From Actinocatenispora sp963805605 (GTDB taxonomy: Bacteria > Actinomycetota > Actinomycetes > Mycobacteriales > Micromonosporaceae), in NCBI GenBank assembly GCA_963805605.1, contig CAWDUX010000001.1, positions 310,001 through 374,000 of the forward strand: a stretch of 64,000 bases of DNA, read 5' to 3'. Both the position numbers and the translations under genes were made by a program. Below the pieces are notes generated by a model. It saw only the letters and a list, made by a program, of their open reading frames with translations. It did not search any database and had not been told where the DNA came from. Positions 24,230 through 32,065 of the stretch are shown here, one piece after another. Position 1 is the stretch's first letter. The number at the start of each line of letters is the position of its first letter.

Positions 24230-26245
24230 GTGTACGACCCGACCAAGCCCGAACCGCCGACAGCGGACCCGGCCGGTACGCATGGCTACCGGGTCAGTCC
24301 GTGGCCACCCCCGCCGCAGCCGGAACCAGGGTCGCAGGACGACTACGAGCCGCCGACCGCGCGATTGAGCCGACGTGCCGCCTGGCCGGTCGAACCTGAC
24401 CCGCAGGCGCGCCCACACACTCCAGTGGCCGATCCCGGAGCCCGGCACCGGTGGCTGGACCGGTCCAGTGAGCCGGCCCAGCCGGCCGGTGGGTATCCGC
24501 CGTCGCGACGGCACAGCGGGTCCCGCTACGACCCTTCGCCCCGCCCGGACGCCGACCGCGCCACGACAGGCGGTTACGACTGGCCCACGGATACAGATCC
24601 AACGAGCCACTACGGCGCGGCCGGGTCCACCGGTCAGCCGCAGCCGGGCGGCGACCCGAACCCCTGGCGTCCCTCCCAGACCGGGTTCGACACCGGCGGG
24701 AGACACGGCTGGCGCACCGCATCCGACACCGAGGCTCCCGGCGCCGCAGGATGGCGGCCGGCAACGCCGACACCCACCGCCGCGCCGACGTCACCGCCGT
24801 CGGCCGGGGCCGGCGGTGACACTCCGGTGCTGGGGCGGACGCCGGGTCCGGCCGATCCGCCGACGGGCGACTGGTCGCCGGGCGGGGCGCTGACCTCCGG
24901 CGAACCGGTGGGTGCGCCGTCGGCCGCGACCGACGAGGCATCATCGTGGGGCAGCGCCGAATCGTGGGGCAGCGCCGAGGGGCGGCGCCGGGCCCGGCAC
25001 GCCCACCAGGATGCCGGCGCCGGCACCGGCGGGCACGCGTCATGGCGGGACACCCCGACGCCGGCCTACAGTGACCCGTTCCCGGCCAGCGGTGCGGACA
25101 CCGAACCGCCAGCCTGGTCACCGGAACCGGTCGTGTCGCGAGCGACCGGCAGGTCGACCCGACAGCGTTCGGCCGAGGTGGGCTTCGAACCGGCACCCGC
25201 ACCCCGCACCGACGTGCCCGACGAGGGCGATCCGCCCTGGTGGCTGGCACCCGATCCACAGCACCCCGGCAGCAGACCGGCGTCCCCGACCGGAGCCGAG
25301 TCGTACCCGCAGACGCCACTGGCGGACTCGGTGCTGCCCGAACCGCTGCGCACCGCGTCGTCTCCGGTCGGCCCGGCATGGGTCGAGCCGACTTCCGCGC
25401 CGCCGGTACCGACCGAGCCGGTACCTACCGGTGTGTCCGGTGGATGGGCGCCGGGGGTCGACCAGGACGAGCCGACCGGCCGGCAGCCGACCGTGCCGCC
25501 GCCTACCGCGGTGGACCGCCGGGCACCCCGGCTGGACGCGGAGGACGTACTGACCGCGGTACGCGACGTGCCCGGGGTACGCGCCGCCGATCTGCGTACC
25601 GACCCGGCCGGTGGACGCACCCTCCGGCTGGACGTCGCGGACGGTATGGACATCGACGAGGTCAGCGCGGCCGCCAGGGACGCACTGCGGTCCCGTTTCG
25701 GCGCGGACACCGAACTCACTGTGGCCGCCGGTACCGGCTTCGACCTGGCCCGGGACGAGGCGCAGGTGACCGCCGAACTGGACACCCGGTCGGTGGGTAA
25801 CGGGCTGAGCCAGGCACCGGACGCGGATGGACCGCCCGCCGGTGACCGGCGCGCCATCATTGAACGTATCCAGGTGGCCACGGCGGGTGCGGAATGTGCC
25901 GTGGAGGTCTGTCTGACCGCCGACGGGGTACGCGCGGTGGGCCGGGCCGGTGGCCCGGCACTCGACCCGTATCTGCTCCGGGTGGCCTCCCTGGCGACGG
26001 TGGACGCCGTCGGTGTACTCGCCGGTGGACGGGTCCGGTGCGCCGTGGAGCACGTCGACGTGGTCACGGCCGGACCGTGCCGGGTGGTGGTCGTGGTACT
26101 GGTGTGGATGGCCGGCGAGGCGGCCGAGCGACTGGTCGGATCGGCGGTGGTGACCGGCGATGCCCGGCAGGCCGCCGTACGGGCCACCATGGGCGCGCTG
26201 AACCGCCGGCTCGGCCCGGTGCTGGAGTCCGTGCTCGCTCCGTGA
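24230..26245 (+). CDS. Large proline-rich protein with conserved C-terminal domain, unknown function
   Basis: 671-aa protein from GTG 24230 (GGGAGG six bases upstream). Residues 1 to about 435 are low complexity, rich in Pro, Gly, Ser, Asp and Trp, without a signal peptide. The last 230 residues are folded: a segment starting LDAEDVLTAVRDVPGVRAADLR, then a longer part from RRAIIERIQVATAGAECAVEV to RATMGALNRRLGPVLESVL. The repeated pattern (GV-AD / dV-hVeV) suggests two small alpha/beta units. I do not recognise a family. A disordered scaffold joined to a binding domain is inference. The TANGO2-like gene follows 195 bases later. Confidence 0.75.
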   Translation: MYDPTKPEPPTADPAGTHGYRVSPWPPPPQPEPGSQDDYEPPTARLSRRAAWPVEPDPQARPHTPVADPGARHRWLDRSSEPAQPAGGYPPSRRHSGSRYDPSPRPDADRATTGGYDWPTDTDPTSHYGAAGSTGQPQPGGDPNPWRPSQTGFDTGGRHGWRTASDTEAPGAAGWRPATPTPTAAPTSPPSAGAGGDTPVLGRTPGPADPPTGDWSPGGALTSGEPVGAPSAATDEASSWGSAESWGSAEGRRRARHAHQDAGAGTGGHASWRDTPTPAYSDPFPASGADTEPPAWSPEPVVSRATGRSTRQRSAEVGFEPAPAPRTDVPDEGDPPWWLAPDPQHPGSRPASPTGAESYPQTPLADSVLPEPLRTASSPVGPAWVEPTSAPPVPTEPVPTGVSGGWAPGVDQDEPTGRQPTVPPPTAVDRRAPRLDAEDVLTAVRDVPGVRAADLRTDPAGGRTLRLDVADGMDIDEVSAAARDALRSRFGADTELTVAAGTGFDLARDEAQVTAELDTRSVGNGLSQAPDADGPPAGDRRAIIERIQVATAGAECAVEVCLTADGVRAVGRAGGPALDPYLLRVASLATVDAVGVLAGGRVRCAVEHVDVVTAGPCRVVVVVLVWMAGEAAERLVGSAVVTGDARQAAVRATMGALNRRLGPVLESVLAP

Positions 26246-26370
26246 CCGCGCAGGGCCCTGTCGTCCCGGCCAGCCACGCACCGGCACGCCACCCCACACC
26301 GGCACGCCACCCACGCCGGCCATGCCGCGCATCCCGGGTCGCTGACGGGCCCCGGCCGGGCCGCGGCTCC

Positions 26371-26409
26371 GGGTGCGCTGTACGGGTGCGCTGTACGGGT
26401 GCGCTGTAC
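26371..26409 (+). repeat. Three perfect 13-bp tandem repeats
   Basis: GGGTGCGCTGTAC occurs three times without a mismatch at 26371-26383, 26384-26396 and 26397-26409, about 30 bases before the TTG start of the NRDE gene. Just upstream (26275-26320) CACCGGCACGCCACCC is also repeated. The array could be polymorphic in length or bind a regulator. Confidence 0.95.
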
Positions 26410-26440
26410 GGTATGAGCCGTTCGAGGAGGTGGCACCCGC

Positions 26441-27178
26441 TTGTGCACACTGGCCGTCAGCGTCGTTCCGGACCATCCCCGCGCGGTGGTGCTGGCCGCG
26501 GTACGCGACGAGTTCCTCGGCAGGGCCTGGGATCCGCCGGCACGACACTGGCCGGACCGCCCGACGTTGCTCGGCGGTCGCGACCGGGTGGCGGGAGGCA
26601 CCTGGCTGGCCGTCGATCCGCAGTCCCGCCGGGCCGGCTGTGTACTGAACGCGGCCGGGCGCCGGGCACCGGTGACCGGTCGTCGTAGCCGCGGCGGGCT
26701 GCCACTGCTGGCCGCCGCCGGCGGGCCGTTGCCGGACGATCTCACCTGCTACGACCCGTTCCATCTGATCACCGTCGAGTCCACCGGCCTGCACGTACTG
26801 ACCTGGAACGGTCACCAGCCACACCGCTACCGCTGCGGTGCGGGCACGTACCTGTTCGTCAACCATGGACGCTGGACCGGACCGGCGGACCAGCGCACCG
26901 ATCGGGCGAGCTACCACGGTCCCCGCTTCCTGGGCGCCCGCCCCGATCCGGTGCCGGGTACGGACGTCGGCGTGGCGTGGTCGCCGTGGCTGGAGCTGAT
27001 CGACAGCCCGGAGCTGACCGCCGGTGATCCGAGGGCGCTGGTGATGCGTCGTCAGGTGGCCGACGGGGCGTACGGGACCAGCTCGATCAGCCTGCTGGCT
27101 TTTGGCGACTCCGGTCCGGTGCGCTACGACTTCCGTGCCGGTCCCGGCCCGGCTCCGTGGCAGCCGATCGCCGGCTGA
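26441..27178 (+). CDS. NRDE/TANGO2-family protein
   Basis: 245-aa protein whose TTG start gives MCTL, the conserved N-terminal Cys of NRDE proteins, with GAGGAGG ten bases upstream. The family signature appears as VLAAVRDEFLGRAWDPP (the NRDE motif is here VRDEF), then GGRDRVAGGTWLAV and GCVLNAAGRR. TANGO2 homologues are linked in eukaryotes to Golgi, lipid and heme handling; the bacterial role is unclear. The sequence deviates in the NRDE motif (ARDE/NRDE to VRDE) but keeps the acidic pair. Confidence 0.9.
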   Translation: MCTLAVSVVPDHPRAVVLAAVRDEFLGRAWDPPARHWPDRPTLLGGRDRVAGGTWLAVDPQSRRAGCVLNAAGRRAPVTGRRSRGGLPLLAAAGGPLPDDLTCYDPFHLITVESTGLHVLTWNGHQPHRYRCGAGTYLFVNHGRWTGPADQRTDRASYHGPRFLGARPDPVPGTDVGVAWSPWLELIDSPELTAGDPRALVMRRQVADGAYGTSSISLLAFGDSGPVRYDFRAGPGPAPWQPIAG

Positions 27179-27203
27179 GCCGGTTGGTGGCACCGGCGGA
27201 GGC

Positions 27204-27338
27204 TCAGCGACGTCGCTTTACCAGCAGCACGACTCCGACGACGATCAGCGCGACGACCACCAGGCAGCAGATACAGCCGAAACCCGAGTTGGAGGAGTGG
27301 TAGCTGTGCGGTATGTAGCGGTACGCGATCTCTGTCAC
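27204..27338 (-). CDS. 44-aa cysteine-containing membrane peptide
   Basis: A minus-strand ORF from GTG 27338 encodes 44 residues: a polar Tyr/His/Ser-rich N-terminus (AYRYIPHSYHSSNSG), then FGCICC and a long hydrophobic helix (LVVVALIVVGVVLLV) ending KRRR, a clear positive-inside stop-transfer. AGG lies close to the start. The composition is protein-like and unlike a GC-rich shadow frame. Function unknown; a lipidated or metal-binding peptide is only a guess. Confidence 0.5.
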   Translation of the reverse strand: MTEIAYRYIPHSYHSSNSGFGCICCLVVVALIVVGVVLLVKRRR

Positions 27339-27513
27339 GTGCCTCAGGGTAGGTGACCCGCACAAGCCGCTCCGCCGGTCGGGATCGGCCGCAGTCGTGC
27401 AACCAGCGGCAACGCGACGCCGCGCGGCACACCCCCCAGCTGCCGCGCGGCGCCACTGCCACCCACACCCGAAGGTGCGGAGCCTTCCTCGGAACTAACG
27501 CGACCCCGTGGTC

Positions 27514-27602
27514 ATGGTGACGGTTCCGGGCGCGATAACCCTCCGAGTTACGAGCCATTACACATGGTGACCGCACCCTTTGTCGATCACCTGTAAAGGT
27601 GA
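27514..27602. promoter_or_regulatory. Repeated GGTGAC motifs and a palindrome upstream of the 44-aa gene
   Basis: ATGGTGAC occurs at 27514-27521 and 27564-27571, and TCACCT-GTAA-AGGTGA forms a palindrome at 27587-27602. On the minus strand TCGACA and TGTAAT, 18 bases apart, could form a promoter reading toward the 44-aa ORF. The set looks like an operator region between that gene and the trpS end. Confidence 0.3.
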
Positions 27603-27625
27603 CAATTGGCCAGCTTATCGACCTG

Positions 27626-28702
27626 TCACAGAACTACTGAGCTGCTCTGTGGCGGTTGCTCAACGTTACTGAGGTTGCTGTCCGTGTCGACCGACTCCGG
27701 TAGGAGCGGTTGCCCGTGCTGCTCCGCCGGGAGCAGGCCGATCGCAGCCTTCACCGCCCGTACCTTCGCGCCGGCCTGCTCCCGGGCCCGTTGCGCGCCC
27801 GCCCGCAGCACCGCCCGTACATGCACCGGATCCGCGGCCAGCTCCAGGTAGCGTTCCCGTACCGGAGCCAGGGTCGCGACCACGGTGTCGGCCACCGCGG
27901 TCTTCAGCTCCCCGTACTGGTCGAAGAGGGCGGCCAGGGTGTTCGGATCCTCGCCGGTGCAGCCCGCCATGATGTCCAGCAGATTGGCCACTCCCGGCTG
28001 CCGGTCGCGGTCATAGCGCACCTGCCCCTCGTTGTCGGTCACCGCGCGCATCACCTTGCGTCGCAACACCTCCGGCGGATCGAGCAACCGCAACGCGCCG
28101 GCCTCGGCGGACGTGGACTTGCTCATCTTCGAGCTGGGCGTGGTCAGGTCCATGATCCGGGCCGCGACCGGCGGATTGACCGCCCGAGGCACCACGAACG
28201 TCCGCCCGTAGCGGGCGTTGAACCGGTACGCGACGTCCCGGGCCAGTTCGACGTGCTGGCTCTGGTCCTCGCCGACCGGTACCTCCTCGGTGTCGTAGAG
28301 CAGAATGTCGGCGGCCATCAGGATCGGGTAGGTCAGCAGCGACACCCGTACCTGCTCCTGGCGCCGGGATTTCTCCTTGAACTGGATCATCCGCTGCGCC
28401 TCCCCGTAACCGGTGGCGCACTCCAACAGGTAGTGCAGTTCGGCATGCTGCGGTACGTGTGACTGGACGAGAAACAGGCACGCGTCCGGATCGGCACCGG
28501 CGGCCAGCAGGAGAGTGGCGAACTCCAGGGTCCGCCGACGTACCTGCGCCGGATCGTGCTCGATGGTGAGCGCGTGCAGGTCGGAGATGAACACCACCGT
28601 GTCGGTGTCCGTCTGCTGCTGGATGATCGGTCGTACCGCACCCACGTAGTTGCCCAGGTGCAGGTCGCCCGAGGGGGTGAAGCCGGTGAGACGACGGGAC
28701 AT
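27626..28702 (-). CDS. trpS: Tryptophanyl-tRNA synthetase
   Basis: 358-aa class I synthetase that charges tRNA-Trp. The HIGH-type motif is PSGDLHLGNYVG (H15-N18), DLHALT carries the conserved active-site His, and KMSKS is present in SSKMSKSTSAEAG. ATG 28702 is preceded by AAGGAG at ideal distance. A complete attenuator (28762-28859) lies directly upstream, so expression should rise when charged Trp-tRNA falls. In Streptomyces coelicolor I recall that an auxiliary indolmycin-resistant TrpRS is controlled in this way. Whether this enzyme is of that type cannot be read here. Confidence 0.97.
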   Translation of the reverse strand: MSRRLTGFTPSGDLHLGNYVGAVRPIIQQQTDTDTVVFISDLHALTIEHDPAQVRRRTLEFATLLLAAGADPDACLFLVQSHVPQHAELHYLLECATGYGEAQRMIQFKEKSRRQEQVRVSLLTYPILMAADILLYDTEEVPVGEDQSQHVELARDVAYRFNARYGRTFVVPRAVNPPVAARIMDLTTPSSKMSKSTSAEAGALRLLDPPEVLRRKVMRAVTDNEGQVRYDRDRQPGVANLLDIMAGCTGEDPNTLAALFDQYGELKTAVADTVVATLAPVRERYLELAADPVHVRAVLRAGAQRAREQAGAKVRAVKAAIGLLPAEQHGQPLLPESVDTDSNLSNVEQPPQSSSVVL

Positions 28703-28761
28703 GAGGACTCCTTGAGAAGGGAGCCACCCGTACCGGGTCAGCGGCCCGCTGACACACGAAA

Positions 28762-28784
28762 CGGCCGCCCGGTCCGGGCGGCCG
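28762..28784 (-). terminator. trpS attenuator terminator hairpin
   Basis: On the minus strand CGGCCGCCCGG (28784-28774) pairs perfectly with CCGGGCGGCCG (28772-28762), followed by TTTCG. This is a short intrinsic terminator between the leader peptide and trpS. Its left arm (GCCGCCC, 28782-28776) can instead pair with GGGCGGC (28816-28810), the antiterminator. Confidence 0.82.
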
Positions 28785-28806
28785 CGTGCAGGAAATACGC
28801 GGAGGA

Positions 28807-28831
28807 GGTGCCGCCCGTCAGGGGCGCCACC
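28807..28831 (-). promoter_or_regulatory. trpS attenuator 1:2 hairpin over the Trp codons
   Basis: GGTGGCGCCC (28831-28822) pairs with GGGCGGCACC (28816-28807) with one G-G mismatch and a five-base loop. The left arm contains the tandem Trp codons. A ribosome stalled there would melt this hairpin, free GGGCGGC to pair with GCCGCCC of the terminator, and permit read-through into trpS. Confidence 0.75.
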
Positions 28832-28859
28832 AGCCGAGACTGAGACAGTTCGTCCGCAT
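28818..28859 (-). CDS. trpS leader peptide with tandem Trp codons
   Basis: The 13-codon ORF encodes MRTNCLSLGWWRP and stops with TGA. Two adjacent TGG codons (28832-28827) fall at the start of the 1:2 hairpin. TACCGT, a possible -10 element, ends six bases before the ATG, so the transcript may begin at or very near this codon (leaderless). It lies 48 bases after the upstream MFS gene. Confidence 0.78.
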   Translation of the reverse strand: MRTNCLSLGWWRP

Positions 28860-28907
28860 GTCCCGACGGTACCACCGGGCCGGGCCGGCGGTGGCCCGCC
28901 CGCGTGG

Positions 28908-30212
28908 TCAGCCGCGCCTGGAACCGGCCGGTGGGGCCGGATCCGCCGATCCGCTCGTGACAGAGCCATCCTGCGCGGCATCAGAGCTGTCGGCGTGCCG
29001 GACCGGTGACACCGCCAGCACCAGAGCCGACAGCACCAGCCCACCGATCCCGACCCACAACGCGGTCCGGTAGGTCGTGGCGTCGGCGAGCAGACCACCC
29101 AGCGGCGCGCCGAGCATCGCCGCGCTCCGGTTGAGGGAGCGGATCGTGGTGTTCATCCGGCCCTGCAACCGGTCCGGCGTCACCGACTGGCGGTAGCCCA
29201 TGTCGATCGGCCCCTGCGCACCCAACACCAGCCAGAACAGCAGCTGCCCGGCCGCGAGCAGGACCAGCGCCGAGTTCCCGCCGCCGGCCAACGGCACCAG
29301 CAGCCACGGCCACGGCATCAGCACGTTGGTCGCGACCATCACACGGCCCACCCCGAACTTCAGCGCTGCCCGGTGTGCCGCGGCGCCACCGAGGACCGCA
29401 CCGAGGCCGGCCGCGGCGTAGGTCAGGCCGAGCTGGAAGGCGCCCAGCCCCAGCCCGCCGGCCGCCGGGGAACGCACCGCGTACAACACGTAGACGGTCG
29501 TCAGCATGCTGTGCGCCAGGAACCACAGGTGCCCGCTGACCGCCATCGGAGCCAGCATCCGATGCCGGTACACCCAGGAGGTGCCCTCGCGCAGTTCGGT
29601 GAACAGATGGCGCCGTGCGGTCGGTGGGGACGCCGGATCGGCCACCCGGACCGTGGCCAGCAACAGCCCGGAGACCAGATAGGACGCCGCGTCCACCGCG
29701 ATGGCCAGCGGTGCGCTGAGTAGCTTGACCAGGGCACCGGCCAGCAGTGGGCCGGTCGCCTGCGCGGCCGCGCTGGACTGCTCCAACCGGGCGTTGCCGA
29801 CGGTCAGCAACGACCGCGGCACCAGCCGCGGCAGGAACGCCTGGTTCGCGGCGTCGAAGAACAACGACAACGCACCGAGTGCCGCGACCAGGAGGATCAG
29901 TACCGGGAGGGTGAGCAGGTCGAGCGCGTACAGAACGGGGACCGCGCACAGCAGCGCGGCACGGGCCAGGTCCGTACCGATCAGCACGGGCCGGCGCGCG
30001 TGCCGGTCCACCAGCACGCCGGCCAGCAGCCCGAACAGCAGGTACGGCACCCAGCGGGCGCCGTTGAGCAGGCCCAGGCCGGTGGCGCTGGCGTGCAGGG
30101 TGACGACGGCGAGGATCGGCAGCGCCAGACCGGTCACCGAGCCACCGAGGTCCGACACGGTGCCGGCCGTCCAGAACCGGCGGTAGCCGGGAACCTCACT
30201 CAGCCGTGTCAT
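28908..30212 (-). CDS. MFS efflux-type transporter
   Basis: 434-aa protein with 10-12 membrane helices. The N-terminal YRRFWTAGTVSDLGGSVTGLALPILAV and the loop GVLVDRHARRPVLIGTDLARA after helix 2 are typical of the MFS_3/TetA-like drug exporter group. It ends in a charged, Ser/Pro-rich tail. It lies on the trpS strand 48 bases before the trpS leader; the leader appears to have its own promoter. Substrate unknown. The 70-base divergent gap to the metallophosphoesterase must hold its promoter. Confidence 0.92.
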   Translation of the reverse strand: MTRLSEVPGYRRFWTAGTVSDLGGSVTGLALPILAVVTLHASATGLGLLNGARWVPYLLFGLLAGVLVDRHARRPVLIGTDLARAALLCAVPVLYALDLLTLPVLILLVAALGALSLFFDAANQAFLPRLVPRSLLTVGNARLEQSSAAAQATGPLLAGALVKLLSAPLAIAVDAASYLVSGLLLATVRVADPASPPTARRHLFTELREGTSWVYRHRMLAPMAVSGHLWFLAHSMLTTVYVLYAVRSPAAGGLGLGAFQLGLTYAAAGLGAVLGGAAAHRAALKFGVGRVMVATNVLMPWPWLLVPLAGGGNSALVLLAAGQLLFWLVLGAQGPIDMGYRQSVTPDRLQGRMNTTIRSLNRSAAMLGAPLGGLLADATTYRTALWVGIGGLVLSALVLAVSPVRHADSSDAAQDGSVTSGSADPAPPAGSRRG

Positions 30213-30282
30213 GGCCGGACCCTACGACGCCGCAGCGGGGCATGGGATCGCCGGGCCGGTCCCGGGTCACTACCATGGCGGC

Positions 30283-31137
30283 GTGTCTGACGAAGCGGGT
30301 CCCAGGCTGTGGGCCACCAGCGACCTGCACGTCGCCTACCAGGAGAACCAGGACCTGATCGACCGGCTGCGCCCCACCTCGGACGAGGACTGGCTGATCG
30401 TGGCCGGTGACGTGGCCGAACAGGTCGCCGACATCGAGCAGTTGCTGCGCACCGCCCGGGAACGGTTCGCCACGGTGGTCTGGGTGCCCGGCAACCACGA
30501 GCTGTGGACGCACCCGAAGGACGCGGTACAACTGCGTGGCGAGGACCGGTACCGGCACCTGGTGCAGATCGCCCGGCAACTGGGCGTGCACACCCCGGAG
30601 GACGCGTACCCGGTCTGGACCGGGCCCGGTGGCCCGGTGACCGTCGCGCCGATGTTCCTGCTCTACGACTACACCTTCCGGGTTCCCGAAGCGGCAGACA
30701 AGGAGCAGTCCCTGGCGCTGGCGTACCAGGCGGGTGTGGTGGGCACCGACGAGCGGTTGCTGTATCCCGACCCGTACCCGGGGCGCGACGACTGGTGCCG
30801 GGCCCGGGTGGAGTACACCGCCAACCGGCTCTCGCAACTGCCCGAGTCCACCCGTACGGTGCTGGTCAACCATTTTCCGCTGGTCCGGGAACCGACCAGG
30901 ATCCTGCACTACCCGCTGTTCGCCCAGTGGTGCGGCACCGAACTGACCGCGGACTGGCATCTGCGCTTCCGCGCCGACGTGGTCGTCTACGGCCACCTGC
31001 ACATCCCGCGGACCACCTGGTACGACGGGGTGCGGTTCGAGGAGGTGTCGCTGGGCTATCCGCGGGAGTGGAAGCGCCGCCATTCGCCGCCTCCGGTACT
31101 GCGGCAGATCCTGCCCGCGCCCGACCCGGCGAGCTGA
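30283..31137 (+). CDS. Metallophosphoesterase (calcineurin-like)
   Basis: 284-aa enzyme from GTG 30283. The di-metal site motifs are in order: SDLHV, VAGDVAEQ, VPGNHELW, VNHFPL and YGHLHIPRTTW. This type is common in actinomycetes, often next to a phosphopantetheinyl transferase, but no such gene is present here. It hydrolyses a phosphomono- or diester of unknown identity. The upstream in-frame codons from 30211 overlap the divergent MFS promoter and are not counted. A strong terminator follows at 31146. Confidence 0.93.
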   Translation: MSDEAGPRLWATSDLHVAYQENQDLIDRLRPTSDEDWLIVAGDVAEQVADIEQLLRTARERFATVVWVPGNHELWTHPKDAVQLRGEDRYRHLVQIARQLGVHTPEDAYPVWTGPGGPVTVAPMFLLYDYTFRVPEAADKEQSLALAYQAGVVGTDERLLYPDPYPGRDDWCRARVEYTANRLSQLPESTRTVLVNHFPLVREPTRILHYPLFAQWCGTELTADWHLRFRADVVVYGHLHIPRTTWYDGVRFEEVSLGYPREWKRRHSPPPVLRQILPAPDPAS

Positions 31138-31145
31138 GGCGCGCC

Positions 31146-31175
31146 GGCGCCCGGACGCCGTACCGTCCGGGTGCC
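31146..31175. terminator. Convergent-gene terminator hairpin
   Basis: GGCGCCCGGACG (31146-31157) pairs over all 12 positions (one G-U) with CGTCCGGGTGCC (31164-31175) around a six-base loop. It sits between the convergent metallophosphoesterase and XRE genes. There is no T-run, as is common for actinobacterial terminators. Confidence 0.7.
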
Positions 31176-31186
31176 GTACGGCGGGT

Positions 31187-32065
31187 TCAGTCCAGCTGTC
31201 GGGCGAGTTCCCTGATCCTCGCGGCCGACCGGGTCCGGCTCAGTGCGGCGCCGAGCAGGTGCTGGTGGATGCGGGTGCAGCGCTGCACGTCCTCGGTCCG
31301 TTCCAGGAAGAGGTTGCCGGCCTGCGTCTCCACGTACACGACGGGTTCGTGCAGGTCGTCGGGGAACTCGAAGATCATGAAACGGCCGTTGACGCCGGGG
31401 TAGCTGCCCTGAGAGAACGGAACGACCTGCAGATGTACCGATCTCGGTAACCCGGCGAGGGCCAGTAGTTGGCGCCGCAGGACCTGCGGGCCGCCGACCT
31501 GACGGTGCAGTACGGCTTCGTCGAGCAGCAGCGTGATCTCCGGTGGATCGGTGCCGAGGATCTGTTCCTGCCGGGCCAGCCGCAGGGCGACCTCGCGTTC
31601 CACGGACTCGTCGGTTGGTTCGACCCGGTCGGTGGCCGCCAGTGCCTGGGCGTACTCCTCGGTCTGGAACAGTCCCGGTACGACCGACAGTTCGACGTTG
31701 CGGATGGCCGACGCGGCGGTCTCCAGTCCGAGGAAGTCGGTGAACGGTGCGGGCAGTCTGCCGAACCGGGACCACCATCCGCGGGTGGCGCCGAGACGCT
31801 GCAGGTCCAGCAGGGGCGCCCAGTTGCGCTCCGGGAGGTTGTACTCGGTGAGGATCGCCTCCAGCTCGGCAAGGTTGGTCTTCACGTCACCGGCCTCGAT
31901 CTTCTCGATCTTGCTGACCGAGCACCGGAGACGTTGCGCGATCCGCTGTTTGCTGCAACCGGCCTGGTTGCGCAGCCGGTTCAGTTCCTCACCGAGCTGC
32001 CAGCGGGGGATCGTCGGGCCGATCGCCCTGGTCATGTGCTCGTCGGTCATGGGCTCGTCCATCAT
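31187..32065 (-). CDS. XRE-family regulator with DUF5753 domain
   Basis: 292-aa regulator. The helix-turn-helix at about 24-60 reads LGEELNRLRNQAGCSKQRIA then RLRCSVSKIEKIEAGDVK. From about residue 95 the DUF5753 domain starts (DFLGLETAASAIRNVELSVVPGLFQTEEYAQAL) and continues to GRFMIFEFPD and VVYVETQAGNLFLE. These regulators usually pair with a small DUF397 gene just downstream; here the stop is followed within 12 bases by a terminator, so the partner is missing. ATG 32065 has GGAGGAG as ribosome site. The target is probably local, but nothing shows it. Confidence 0.92.
   Translation of the reverse strand: MMDEPMTDEHMTRAIGPTIPRWQLGEELNRLRNQAGCSKQRIAQRLRCSVSKIEKIEAGDVKTNLAELEAILTEYNLPERNWAPLLDLQRLGATRGWWSRFGRLPAPFTDFLGLETAASAIRNVELSVVPGLFQTEEYAQALAATDRVEPTDESVEREVALRLARQEQILGTDPPEITLLLDEAVLHRQVGGPQVLRRQLLALAGLPRSVHLQVVPFSQGSYPGVNGRFMIFEFPDDLHEPVVYVETQAGNLFLERTEDVQRCTRIHQHLLGAALSRTRSAARIRELARQLD

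Noticed and set aside
25118..27193. Minus-strand ORF of 691 aa opposite the proline-rich and NRDE genes
   Set aside because: Low-complexity shadow without motifs. The plus-strand NRDE gene is recognisable and the proline-rich gene has a ribosome site.
28703..28907. T-box riboswitch as regulator of trpS
   Set aside because: No T-box motif or specifier stem seen. The tandem Trp codons with 1:2, 2:3 and 3:4 pairings explain the leader fully.
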